Shown piece after piece: positions 34,931 through 43,306 of a stretch of DNA of 64,000 nt. Position 1 is the first letter of the stretch, and every line of letters starts with the position of its first letter. Source of the DNA: Sphaerisporangium krabiense. Lineage in GTDB: Bacteria > Actinomycetota > Actinomycetes > Streptosporangiales > Streptosporangiaceae. The position numbers were made by a program, and so were the translations under genes. The stretch covers positions 1,495,001-1,559,000 of the forward strand of contig NZ_JACHBR010000002.1 of the NCBI RefSeq assembly GCF_014200435.1, written 5' to 3'. The notes below the pieces were generated by a model, which saw only the letters and a program-made list of their open reading frames with translations, was not told where the DNA came from and made no database searches.

Positions 34931-35779
34931 ATGGACAGACAACATGCGGCGAACTCCGAACGCGTGATCCGTTCGTACGTCGTGACCGGCGGCGGGCGGG
35001 GCATCGGCAGGGCGGTGTGCGAGCGGCTGCTCGCCGACGGGCACGCCGTGGTGGTGATCGAGCGCGATCCCCGCCCGGACCCGCGCCCGTCCGGGCGCCT
35101 CACCGTCCTCGAGGGGGACGCCGCCGAGGAGGCGACCGCCGAGCGGGCCGTGGCCCTCGCCCGGCGCGCCGGCGTCCTCAGCGGCTGGGTGAACAACGCC
35201 GCCGTGTTCCGGGACGCCTCGCCGCACACCTCGCCCGCCCGCGAGGTGCTCGGCCTCATCACGGCCAACCTGGCGCCCGCCGTCGCCGGCTCGGCCGCCG
35301 CGGTCCGCGCGTTCCTCGCCGCGGGCACAGAAGGGTCGATCGTGAACGTCTCCTCCTACCAGGCGCGCCAGGCCGTCCCCGGCTGCCTGCCGTACGTGAC
35401 CGCCAAGGCGGCGCTGGAAGGGCTGACCCGGGCGCTGGCCGTCGAGTACGGGCCGTACGGCATCCGCGCCAACGCCGTCGCGCCGGGGTCGGTCGCCACC
35501 GAGCGCTACCGGGCGTACCTGGAGGCCCGGGAACCCGCCGCGCGGGCGGGCGTCGAGGAGGAGATGCGCGCGCTGCACCCGCAGGGGAGGGTCGCGCGGC
35601 CGGAGGAGGTCGCCGCGGTGATCGTCCACCTGCTGTCCCCGGAGGCGAGCTTCGTCAGCGGCGCGACGGTGCCCGTCGACGGCGGCCGGTCGGTGCTCGC
35701 GCGCGACCCCGAGAGCGCCGTCGGGAGCGCCGTCGCCACGGGGCCGGTCCGGGACGCTTCCGCGCGTCCCGGACGGTGA
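34931..35779 (+). CDS. SDR family oxidoreductase, probably sugar-related
   Basis: 282 residues. Cofactor motif TGGGRGIG (near 19-26), NNAAVF, and the catalytic Ser with YVTAK (NVSSYQARQAVPGCLPYVTAK). The C-terminal PVDGGRS is typical. The LacI gene upstream and the operators between them suggest a sugar or polyol dehydrogenase under catabolic control. The last 25 residues are an unstructured extension. Confidence 0.9.
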   Translation: MDRQHAANSERVIRSYVVTGGGRGIGRAVCERLLADGHAVVVIERDPRPDPRPSGRLTVLEGDAAEEATAERAVALARRAGVLSGWVNNAAVFRDASPHTSPAREVLGLITANLAPAVAGSAAAVRAFLAAGTEGSIVNVSSYQARQAVPGCLPYVTAKAALEGLTRALAVEYGPYGIRANAVAPGSVATERYRAYLEAREPAARAGVEEEMRALHPQGRVARPEEVAAVIVHLLSPEASFVSGATVPVDGGRSVLARDPESAVGSAVATGPVRDASARPGR

Positions 35780-35803
35780 GTCACCGCGCGCGGGGGCACG
35801 AGG

Positions 35804-36169
35804 TCAGGCGCCGGGGAGCGCCGCGCGGGCCTCCTCGGCGGTCGGGTAGGTGGCGAAGGCCCGCGCCACCCCCGTCAGGCGGAAGATCCTCTCGATGCGC
35901 TGGTTGAGGCCCGCCAGCACGACGCCGCCCTCACGCGCGGCCAGGGCCCGCCGCGCGCCCAGGAAGACGCTGATGCCGGTGGAGTCGCAGAACGTCAGCC
36001 CGGTCAGGTCGATCACCAGGTACCGGGCCTCCGCGGCGTACGCCTCGTCGAAGGCCCGCTGGAGGGCCGAGGCGCTGCCGTGGTCGAGCTCCCCGGTGAG
36101 CACCAAGGTTCGCACCGGGGATGGCTGCGGGTCGCCGGAGCCGGCGTCGACGTGCACGGTGAATTTCAT
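35804..36169 (-). CDS. STAS domain anti-sigma factor antagonist
   Basis: 121 residues, one STAS domain. The phosphorylatable Ser lies in CDSTGISVFLGARR (near residue 62), preceded by YLVIDLTGLTF. Unphosphorylated antagonists of the SpoIIAA/RsbV type bind the anti-sigma kinase and free a sigma factor. The candidate kinase lies directly upstream on the same strand. No sigma-B/F-type sigma gene is in the window. Confidence 0.92.
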   Translation of the reverse strand: MKFTVHVDAGSGDPQPSPVRTLVLTGELDHGSASALQRAFDEAYAAEARYLVIDLTGLTFCDSTGISVFLGARRALAAREGGVVLAGLNQRIERIFRLTGVARAFATYPTAEEARAALPGA

Positions 36170-36341
36170 GGGACGACCTATCCAAGGCGGGCGCTGGGCC
36201 GGCGGAGGGGGCGGGAGAGGCGGAGGGGGGCACGACCGCGGGGGCGGGCCGTGAACCCGCTCCCGGCGGCGGATCCTTCACGTCGGTGACGATATGCGAA
36301 CCGGGGATCTCTGCCCACTCGCCACCGGATCTCCATGCTCC

Positions 36342-36764
36342 CTACTCTCCCGCGCCGCCCGGCGGCCCGGCGATGGCCTGCCGCAGCCGTACGGTGGAGC
36401 CCCGCTCGTCCTTGGTGATGTACACCTCGTCGCAGAGCTGCCGCATGAGCCAGAGGCCCCGGCCGCGCAGCGTGCCCACGCCGGGGTCGGGCGCGTTGGC
36501 GTGCGCGGGGACCAGCAGCCCGAGGCGGTCGTGGATCTCCACGGTGACGAACTGGCCGTCGTGCCAGGCGATGACGTGCCCGCGGCCCTCGGCGTGGTCG
36601 AGCACGTTGGCGGCGGCCTCGTTCACGGCGAGGACGAGGTCCTGCAGGCGGACGCCGGCCAGCCCGGCCTCGCCCGCGAAAGCCCCGACCTCCCTGCGCA
36701 GCGCGCCCAGGTCATCGGTGATCGGCCAGTACGCGGGTGTGCGCCCACTGACATTCACCGGCAT
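36342..36764 (-). CDS. Anti-sigma regulatory factor (RsbW-like Ser/Thr kinase)
   Basis: 140 residues with a GHKL-type HATPase: N box LAVNEAAANVLDHAEG (near 47), IHDRLG as the G1 region and GRGLWLMRQLCDEV as G2. The ATG at 36764 abuts GGAGGA; the GTG two codons later (36758) has better spacing and may be the true start. It should phosphorylate a STAS protein and hold a sigma factor; the STAS gene follows 172 bp downstream. Confidence 0.9.
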   Translation of the reverse strand: MPVNVSGRTPAYWPITDDLGALRREVGAFAGEAGLAGVRLQDLVLAVNEAAANVLDHAEGRGHVIAWHDGQFVTVEIHDRLGLLVPAHANAPDPGVGTLRGRGLWLMRQLCDEVYITKDERGSTVRLRQAIAGPPGGAGE

Positions 36765-36958
36765 TCCTCCACCTACATAGCCAGCCGCCGACCCTGGCAC
36801 GAGTCCGCTACCGCGACGACCATACTGCCTGCCCGCCCCTGGCAACGCCCAGGCGGCCCGGCAGGTGAAGTTCCGGCCCGTACACGCCCGGGCGCGCGCC
36901 CCCGTCCAGAGGCTGCTTCCCCGGCCGGGCGCGACCATGCGGCCGACCCGGGTCCGGC

Positions 36959-38185
36959 TCACCGCCCGGTGGTGCCGGCGGGCGTCAACGCGTCGCCGGG
37001 GACGGCGCGCGAGGTCTTCCGGCGGGCACCGAGGGTGAGGAGCAGCGAGGCCGCGGTCAGCGCCACGCCGAACCAGACGACGCTCGTGACCCCCAGGTGA
37101 TCGGCGAAGAGGCCGCCGAGAAGTGCCCCGACCGCGATGGAGGTGTTGTACGCCATGGTGTTGAGGGACATCGCGGCCTCGAAGGTGCCGGGCGCGGCGG
37201 CCTGCGTCATGTTCACCTGGCACAGCTGGACCACACCGAAGGAGACTCCCCAGAGGATCAGTGAGACGGCCGCACCGGCCGGGCCGTGCCCGATCGCGAG
37301 CAGCGACAGCAAGGACACCACGAGCCCGAGGCAGCCGGCCGTGAAGCTGCCCCGCAGACTCCTGTTCACCGTGTATCCGGCGATGAAGTTGCCGGCCGCT
37401 CCTCCGGCGCCGTAGAGCATCAGCAGCACGGTGATGACGAGCGGGGTGGCGGATGAACTGTCCTCCAGATAGGGCCGCACGAAGGTGTACGCGCCGAAAT
37501 GGCCCAGAACGAAAAGGACGACGGTGAACAGCACCAGACGTAGCGGCACGTTCTTCAGCGGAAGCCCGAAGACCTCCCGGACCGGGACCGCGTTCGCCGA
37601 GGGCAGCGACGGGATCAGGACGACCACCGCGACGAACACCAGCGCGCCGAGGCCCGCCCAGACGAGGAACGTGGTCCGCCAGCCGGTGAGGCTTTCCACG
37701 ACCGTTCCCAGCGGGATGCCGGCGACCGCGGCGATCGAGATGCCGGACATGACCACCGAGGCCGCCCTGCTCGCATGGCGTTCGGGAACGAGGCGCATCG
37801 CCATGCTCACGCCGATGGCCCAGAACACGCCGCTGGCGAATCCCATGACGAGCCGCGTCGTCAGGACCAGGGGATAGTTCGGGGAGACGGCGGTGATCAC
37901 GTTTCCCAGGGTCAGTGTCGCCAGGAGCGCGGACAGCAACACGCGCCGGTTGACGCGCCGGGTCCATGCCACGATGAACGGCACGCCGAGCCCCGCCGAG
38001 ACGCCGTACAGCGTGACCATGAGCCCGGCGATTCCCACGGATATGCTCAGGCTCGCGCTGACCGGGGTGAGCAGGCCGACGGGCATCAACTCGGTCGTGA
38101 GAAAGACGAACAGGCTGGCTGTGATCGCGCAAACGCCCAGCCATGACCTCAAGGTCGACTGCGGATGCGCGGCATGTGCGGTCAT
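36959..38185 (-). CDS. MFS transporter, DHA1 family (AraJ/YdhP-like)
   Basis: 408 residues, twelve hydrophobic segments. TTELMPVGLLTPVSASLSIS in TM1 and AGLGVPFIVAWTRRVNRR after TM2 mark the DHA1 drug and sugar efflux group; PLGTVVESLTGWRTTF is the motif C region. It has its own ribosome site (GGAAAGCAG). It lies 14 bp downstream of the broken MFS gene on the same strand, so both may once have formed an operon under LysR. Confidence 0.92.
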   Translation of the reverse strand: MTAHAAHPQSTLRSWLGVCAITASLFVFLTTELMPVGLLTPVSASLSISVGIAGLMVTLYGVSAGLGVPFIVAWTRRVNRRVLLSALLATLTLGNVITAVSPNYPLVLTTRLVMGFASGVFWAIGVSMAMRLVPERHASRAASVVMSGISIAAVAGIPLGTVVESLTGWRTTFLVWAGLGALVFVAVVVLIPSLPSANAVPVREVFGLPLKNVPLRLVLFTVVLFVLGHFGAYTFVRPYLEDSSSATPLVITVLLMLYGAGGAAGNFIAGYTVNRSLRGSFTAGCLGLVVSLLSLLAIGHGPAGAAVSLILWGVSFGVVQLCQVNMTQAAAPGTFEAAMSLNTMAYNTSIAVGALLGGLFADHLGVTSVVWFGVALTAASLLLTLGARRKTSRAVPGDALTPAGTTGR

Positions 38186-38199
38186 TTTCTGCTTTCCGA

Positions 38200-39319
38200 T
38201 CAGATCGCGGATTCACGGATGGGAACGGCGGGTCGCCGTCGTGGTCGGCCGCGCCGCGCCCGGACGCGCTCCAGCGCCCACAGCGCGAAGGCCCCGGCGG
38301 ACAGCGCGCCGCCGGCCAGGCTCACCCCGGTCCACCCGGCTCCGGTCCAGGCCGCGGAGGCCAGCAGCGATCCGGCGGCGCCGCCGAGGAAGCACGAGGT
38401 CATGAAGGCGGAGTCGAGCCGGTTGCGGCTCTCCGGGCGAAGCGCGTAGATCACGTGCTGGTTGGCGTTCAGCACCGCCTGGTTCGCCATGGTGAACGGC
38501 ACGGCGCCCGCGACGAGCCAGCCCGGCGCGTCCCCTCCAGCGCCGATCAGGGGCCAGGACAGCGCCAGGACGGCGGCGCCGATCCCGCTGACCTGCCGCA
38601 CCCGTCCCCGGTCGCCCAGTCGCCCCGCGATCGGCGTGATGATCACCCCGACGACCCCGACCAGGGCGAACATGCCGATGGCCGCCTCGCTCCAGCCGTA
38701 CGACGGCCCGGCCAGCAGAAATGTGATCGCCGTCCACAGCACGCTGAACGCGGCGAACGCCAGGGCGCCGATGGCGGCCCGCCACCGCAGCGGCGGCTCC
38801 TGGCGGAACATCCCGAGCGTCGAGCGCAGCAGCGCCGGATAGGACAGCCCGACGGGGGTGTGCAGACGCGGGAGGCGTCGCCACAGCAGGACGGCGACGG
38901 TCGCCATCAGGATCGCGTTCAGCCAGTAGATCGTCCGCCAGCTGGGCGCCCACCGAGGTGAGGGCGGTCAGCGCGGTGCCGGCCAGCAGCACCGGGCCGC
39001 TCGGCGCGAGGGCGGACACCAGCAGGAGCACCGAGGTGGCGGCGAACAGCAGGACCGCGAGACGGCGGCGTTCCACCAGGTCGCCCAGCGGGACCAGGAG
39101 GATCAGCCCCGCCGCGTAGCCGGCCTGGGCGGCGGTGACGATCAGCGCGGCCATGGTGGTGCTCAGCCCCAGGTCCCGTCCGATCACCTCGAGCAGGGGC
39201 TGGGCGAAGTAGTTACCCGCGACCGAGAGCCCGGTGGCCACCGACATCAGGAGCAGCAGGCCGCGACGCGGCCGTGGAGGGGCATCGGTGACGGGTGCGC
39301 GCAGGAGGGTTTCCGTCAT
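38200..39319 (-). pseudogene. MFS transporter inactivated by an internal deletion and frameshift
   Basis: The first 126 codons from the ATG at 39319 encode TM1-4 of an MFS exporter (NYFAQPLLEVIGRDLGLS, QAGYAAGLILLVPLGDLVERRR) up to TSVGAQ. At about 38941-38946 the homology jumps frame and resumes with WRTIYWLNAILMATVAVLLW, continuing to the stop at 38200 with the C-terminal half. Some 35-45 residues expected between these points (TM4-TM5) are missing. The frame from the N-terminus continues as arginine-rich nonsense. A sequencing error alone would not explain the missing segment. Confidence 0.82.
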
Positions 39320-39373
39320 GTTCCCAGGGTGCGCGAGCATCGATCAATGAGTCCAACACATACTTTTCATCAT

Positions 39374-39398
39374 CATCGATCGCGATATACGATCGATG
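39374..39398. promoter_or_regulatory. LysR operator between LysR and the broken MFS gene
   Basis: CATCGATCG-N7-CGATCGATG has perfect 9-bp arms. A further half-site CATCGATCA lies at 39338-39346. It ends 2 bp before the LysR GTG, so LysR probably represses itself and acts on the divergent transporter. Confidence 0.68.
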
Positions 39399-39400
39399 GG

Positions 39401-40336
39401 GTGGAGCTGCAGCAACTGAGATATGTCGTCGCGGTCGCGGAGACCAGGAACTTCACCCGGGCGGCCGAGCGCTGCCGGGTGGTGCAGTCGGCCCTCAGTC
39501 ATCAGATCGCCGGCCTGGAACGCGAGCTCGGCGCCCGGCTCTTCGAGCGCACCAGCCGCCGCGTACGCCTGACGACGGCCGGGGAGGCGTTCCTGCCCGC
39601 GGCGCGGGAGTGCCTGGAGGCCGCCGACCGCGCGCGGGCCGAGGTCGCCGCCGTCGCCGGGGAGATCCGCGGGCGGCTCGCCGTCGGCGCCATCCCCACG
39701 GTGGCGGCCGTCGACCTGCCGGTCGCCCTGCGGGACTACCGCCGGCGCCATCCGCGCGTGCACATCACGCTCACCTCGGCGGGGAGCGATGATCTGATCG
39801 AGCGGGTCCGGCGCGGCGAGGTCGACGTCGCCTTCCTCGGCCTGCCGCCCCGCGCGGAACCGAAGGGCGTCCGCGGTCGCCGGCTCGGCGGCGGGGAGTT
39901 GGTCGCCGTGGTCGCGCCCGACTACCCCCGGGCGGAGGAGGAGACGGACCTGCGGAGCCTCGCGGACGAGCCGTTCATCGACTTCCGCGCCGGCGCGGCC
40001 GGGCGCGTGCAGTCGGACGAGGCCTTCGCGGCCGCGGGGGTGCGGCGCGAGGTGCCCTTCGAGGTGTCGTCCGCCGAGCTCATGGTCGATCTGGTACGGC
40101 AGGGCCTCGGGGTGGGCATGCTGCCGGCCGCGTACGCGCCGCGCTTCGCCGACCTGCGCGTCATCCGCCTCCGCGACGCTCCCACACGGGTGGAGCACCT
40201 GATCTGGGACTCCCGGCCGTCCCCGGCGGCCACGGCCTTCCTCGACCTGCTCGCCGCCGGCGGGGCGCCCGGTCCGGCCGGGCGGCATCTCACACCGGAC
40301 GACTCGCCCGCGGACCGTCCAGATTCCACGAAATGA
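39401..40336 (+). CDS. LysR family transcriptional regulator
   Basis: 311 residues from the GTG at 39401, which gives the standard start VELQQLRYVVAVAETRNFTR. The HTH follows (AAERCRVVQSALSHQIAGLERELGARLFER). The substrate-binding domain runs from about 90 to 295. It is divergent from the MFS pseudogene, which was presumably its target. The 3' end overlaps the convergent PPOX gene by 47 bp. Confidence 0.94.
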   Translation: MELQQLRYVVAVAETRNFTRAAERCRVVQSALSHQIAGLERELGARLFERTSRRVRLTTAGEAFLPAARECLEAADRARAEVAAVAGEIRGRLAVGAIPTVAAVDLPVALRDYRRRHPRVHITLTSAGSDDLIERVRRGEVDVAFLGLPPRAEPKGVRGRRLGGGELVAVVAPDYPRAEEETDLRSLADEPFIDFRAGAAGRVQSDEAFAAAGVRREVPFEVSSAELMVDLVRQGLGVGMLPAAYAPRFADLRVIRLRDAPTRVEHLIWDSRPSPAATAFLDLLAAGGAPGPAGRHLTPDDSPADRPDSTK

Positions 40337-40679
40337 TCTTCGTGGGCGTGATCCTGATGATCTCCCCGGAGAGGTAAGGCAGCGGCGGCTCCTGGCCGGT
40401 CAACGCCACCGCGGTGCCCCGGATCTCGATGCCCCGCGGCGCCCACGGATCGATCGTCGCCAGGTCGTCCACGACGAACGCGACCGTGCTGCCCCGCTGG
40501 ACGTTGCGGAACTTCTTCGACGCGCCCATCGCGTGCCCGCCGATGAGGATCACACCGGCGTCGGCGTCGACGAAGAAGCCGGTGGGGTTGTTCTGCACCT
40601 GCCCGCCGGGCGAGACGGTGGCCAGCCGCCCGACGCGCTGTGTGGCCAGGTAGTCGAGCTCCGCTCGCGTGAAGACCAT
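40290..40679 (-). CDS. PPOX class F420-dependent protein
   Basis: 129 residues with the split-barrel flavin-binding fold: FTRAELDYLATQRVGRLATVSPGG, NPTGFFVDADAGVILIGGH, and KKFRNVQRGSTVAFVVDDL. The spacing and the WAPRGIEIRGTAV strand match the actinobacterial F420-binding PPOX subgroup. It lies divergent from a second split-barrel protein across a 199-bp gap with a striking inverted repeat. Confidence 0.88.
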   Translation of the reverse strand: MVFTRAELDYLATQRVGRLATVSPGGQVQNNPTGFFVDADAGVILIGGHAMGASKKFRNVQRGSTVAFVVDDLATIDPWAPRGIEIRGTAVALTGQEPPLPYLSGEIIRITPTKIISWNLDGPRASRPV

Positions 40680-40757
40680 GCGCGCCGGTCTGGAACCTTG
40701 ACGCCGGTGGCAGTCAAGGGGGCCGGACGGCGGACAGGACCGCACGATCGGCGAAAT

Positions 40758-40778
40758 ACACGACACAAGGTGTCGTGT
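40758..40778. promoter_or_regulatory. Perfect 21-bp inverted repeat between two PPOX genes
   Basis: ACACGACAC-aag-GTGTCGTGT, with 9-bp arms and a 3-bp spacer, sits about midway between the divergent starts at 40679 and 40879. The form suits a TetR-like dimer. The nearest TetR gene (41440-42213) has different sites in its own promoter. Confidence 0.65.
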
Positions 40779-40878
40779 TTCTGGACGAGCATGGTGCACC
40801 GGCCGTCGCCGACGGCCGACGTGGGCCGGGCCACGCGGACAGACGCGGCGGACCCGAAACAGATGGACAAGGATCTCG

Positions 40879-41412
40879 ATGCGCGAAACGCCGGAAGAGC
40901 TCGAACAGCTCCAAGCACTCCTCGACACCTCCCTCTCCCGATCCACCTCGCACCTTCGCTCGATCTTCACCGAGAGGACCATGACCGCGGAGCGGCTCAC
41001 CCGGGTCCTGACCGGCATGTGCACGCTCGCCGTGTCCACCGTGACGGCGAAGGGCGAGCCGCGGATCAGCGGCGCGGACGGGCATTTCCTGCACGGCAGG
41101 TGGCACTTCGGCACGGCGCGCGGCGCCGCCAAGGCCGGCCACCTGGCCGCCCGCCCGGCCGCCAGCGTCGCGCACATGCGCGGCGAGGACCTCGGCGTGT
41201 TCACGCACGGCACGGTCGAGACGCTCAACCCTCAGGGCGGCGCGCCGGCCGCGGACTGGCCGTACCTGCTCGCCTACTTCAAGGACTTCTACGGCCCCGA
41301 TCTCTTCGACTGGGACAACGAGGTGGTCTACTACCGGCTGCACCCGCACTGGATGACGGTCTACGCCCCCGATGTCGCGAAGCTCACCGAGGCGTCCGGC
41401 CGTTCCCACTAG
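40879..41412 (+). CDS. Pyridoxamine 5'-phosphate oxidase family protein
   Basis: 177 residues with AAGGAT 7 nt before the ATG. Split-barrel features: LTRVLTGMCTLAVSTVTAKGEPRIS, HFGTARGAAKAGHLAARPAASVAHM and a C-terminal YYRLHPHWMTVYAPD. An N-terminal helical extension (1-35, EELEQLQALLDTSLSRS) is unusual. The cofactor is probably FMN or F420; the reaction is unknown. Possibly coregulated with the divergent PPOX gene. Confidence 0.86.
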   Translation: MRETPEELEQLQALLDTSLSRSTSHLRSIFTERTMTAERLTRVLTGMCTLAVSTVTAKGEPRISGADGHFLHGRWHFGTARGAAKAGHLAARPAASVAHMRGEDLGVFTHGTVETLNPQGGAPAADWPYLLAYFKDFYGPDLFDWDNEVVYYRLHPHWMTVYAPDVAKLTEASGRSH

Positions 41413-41439
41413 CGGGCCGTCGCCGCGCGCCCGGGGTGA

Positions 41440-42213
41440 TCAGGAGCCGGGCGTGGACCTGCGCTCGACGAGGGCGGCGATGCCGTCCAGGACGCGTTCG
41501 AGGCCGAACTCGAAGGCGTGCACCGGGTCGGAGGGCGCGTTGTACGCCTCGCCGGCCGCCTGGCCGACCCGCGCCCCGAGCGGGAAGCGCGAAGGGTCCA
41601 TGAGCTTGCCCAGGTAGGGGGCGTGGGCCCACCACCACTGCTCGTCGGTCATGCCGGTGCGCTGCTCGGCCTGGGCGGCCTCCACCGCGCCGCGCGCCGC
41701 GCCGTGGACGTACCCGCCGACCAGCGCGACCACCGAGTCCATCTCCAGGTCGGTGAGCCCGATGCCGTCCACGGCGGAGAGTTCGTACTCGTAGGAGTCG
41801 GCCACGTTCGGGCCGAGCGGGGGACGGCCGGTGGCGACGTAGGACAGCCACGGGTGGCGCTGGTAGAGCGCCCACTTCTCGCGGGCGATCTGCTCCAGCC
41901 TGGCGCGCCAGCCGCCCTCGACCTCCGCCGGCCTGGCGGCCTCGCCGATCGCCGTGTCCAGCATCAGGTCCAGCAGCTCGGCCTTGCCCGGCACATAGGT
42001 GTACAGCGACATGGTGCCGACGCCGAGCCGCTCGGCGACCCGGCGCATGGAGAGCGCGCCGAGGCCGTCGGCGTCGGCGACCTCGATCGCGGCCGCGACG
42101 ATGCGGTCGACGCTGAGGTCGGGACCGCCCTTCCTGCCGGACTTCTCGCGGGTGCGCCACAGCAGGGCCAGGCTGCGCGCGGGGTCGCCCCCGCCGGTGT
42201 ACTCGGTCGTCAT
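41440..42213 (-). CDS. TetR family regulator of the DrrAB-type exporter
   Basis: 257 residues from the ATG at 42213 (ATG 42225 also possible). The HTH reads SVDRIVAAAIEVADADGLGALSMRRVAERLGVGTMSLYTYV. The C-terminal TetR_C_1 domain (about 100-250) resembles tetracycline-type repressors. It is divergent from the ABC exporter at 42341, with tandem GTAC-rich operators between them. It should repress export until the drug binds. Confidence 0.94.
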   Translation of the reverse strand: MTTEYTGGGDPARSLALLWRTREKSGRKGGPDLSVDRIVAAAIEVADADGLGALSMRRVAERLGVGTMSLYTYVPGKAELLDLMLDTAIGEAARPAEVEGGWRARLEQIAREKWALYQRHPWLSYVATGRPPLGPNVADSYEYELSAVDGIGLTDLEMDSVVALVGGYVHGAARGAVEAAQAEQRTGMTDEQWWWAHAPYLGKLMDPSRFPLGARVGQAAGEAYNAPSDPVHAFEFGLERVLDGIAALVERRSTPGS

Positions 42214-42273
42214 CGTGGCTCGCATCCTATCGCCGCCCACCTCGGCCCCTGGCTTGCCCTCCGTCGGCGCATC

Positions 42274-42317
42274 CTGTACCGTACGGCAGCCCGTATGCTG
42301 TACGGTACAGCGTACGG
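42274..42317. promoter_or_regulatory. TetR operator region of the ABC exporter
   Basis: CTGTACCGTAC (42274-42284) and GTACGGTACAG (42300-42310) are perfect 11-bp inverted arms. The right arm, extended, forms its own palindrome CTGTAC-g-GTACAG (42298-42310), followed by CGTACGG (42311-42317). Two overlapping dimer sites are plausible. Confidence 0.72.
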
Positions 42318-42340
42318 AAGCAACCCCGAGGAGGGTGCCA

Positions 42341-43306
42341 GTGGAAACCACCGGACACGCGGTGGTCGCGGAAGGGCTGCGCAAGCGGTACGGCGGCGCG
42401 GAGGCGCTGGCGGGGTTCGACCTCGCCGTGCCCGAGGGCACCGTGTGCGGGCTGCTCGGCCCCAACGGCGCCGGCAAGACGACGGCCGTGCGGGTGCTGA
42501 CCACGCTCCTGCGGCCCGACGGCGGCCGCGCCCACGTCGCCGGGTTCGACGTCGTAGGGCAGGCCGCCCAGGCGCGCCACCGCATCGGGCTCGTCGGCCA
42601 GAACGCCGCCCTGGACGAGGTGCTGAGCGGACGGCAGAACCTGGTCATGTTCGGCCGCCTCTACCACCTCGGCCCGGCGCGGGCACGCCGCAGGGCCGAC
42701 GAGCTGCTAGAGCGGTTCGGCCTGGCCGAGACCGGCGCCAAGCCGGTCAAGCAGTACTCCGGCGGCATGCGGCGCAGGCTCGACCTGGCCGCCGGGCTCA
42801 TCATCGCGCCGCCGGTGCTGTTCCTGGACGAGCCCACCACCGGCCTCGACCCGCGCGGGCGCGACGAGGTCTGGGAGGCCGTCGCCTCCCTGGTCGCGGC
42901 GGGCACCACCGTCCTGCTCACCACCCAGTACCTGGAGGAGGCCGACCGGCTCGCCGCCAAGATCTGCGTCATGGACGCGGGCCGCGTGATCGCCGAGGGC
43001 AGCCCCGACGAGCTGAAGAGCCGCATCGGCGAGGACCGCGTCGACATCGTGCTGCGCGCCGGCGACGACCTCGCCCGCGCCATGGCGCTCGCCGCGCGCG
43101 TCACCGGCGGCGAGCCCGAGGGCGACCCTGGCGCCCGCCGCGTCAGCGTCCCGGTGCGCGACCGGGTGGCCGCGCTCACCGACCTGGTCCGCGCCCTGGA
43201 CGACGCCGGCATCGCCGCCGAGGACATCACGCTGCGCCGTCCCTCGCTCGACGAGGTGTTCCTGCGCCTCACCGGCCACCGCGCCGGGCAGGAGGCGGCC
43301 GCGTGA
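42341..43306 (+). CDS. ABC transporter ATP-binding protein (DrrA-like)
   Basis: 321 residues from the GTG at 42341 (GAGGAGGG upstream). Walker A LLGPNGAGKTTAVRVL (near 38), Q-loop GLVGQNAALDEVLSGRQNL, signature YSGGMRRRLDLA, Walker B VLFLDEPTTGLDPRGRDEVW and a C-terminal DrrA-type extension (about 225-321, LRRPSLDEVFLRLTGH). DrrA proteins power export of hydrophobic drugs. GTGA overlap joins it to the permease. Confidence 0.94.
   Translation: METTGHAVVAEGLRKRYGGAEALAGFDLAVPEGTVCGLLGPNGAGKTTAVRVLTTLLRPDGGRAHVAGFDVVGQAAQARHRIGLVGQNAALDEVLSGRQNLVMFGRLYHLGPARARRRADELLERFGLAETGAKPVKQYSGGMRRRLDLAAGLIIAPPVLFLDEPTTGLDPRGRDEVWEAVASLVAAGTTVLLTTQYLEEADRLAAKICVMDAGRVIAEGSPDELKSRIGEDRVDIVLRAGDDLARAMALAARVTGGEPEGDPGARRVSVPVRDRVAALTDLVRALDDAGIAAEDITLRRPSLDEVFLRLTGHRAGQEAAA

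Noticed and set aside
36765-36958. Possible small gene between the MFS and anti-sigma genes
   Set aside because: Frames here are short and lack a start with a ribosome site; the 194 bp probably hold the anti-sigma promoter.
41518-43302. N-terminal extension of the ABC permease frame
   Set aside because: The long frame runs antisense to TetR and out of frame through the ATPase. The permease homology begins at the GTG at 43303, which overlaps the ATPase stop.
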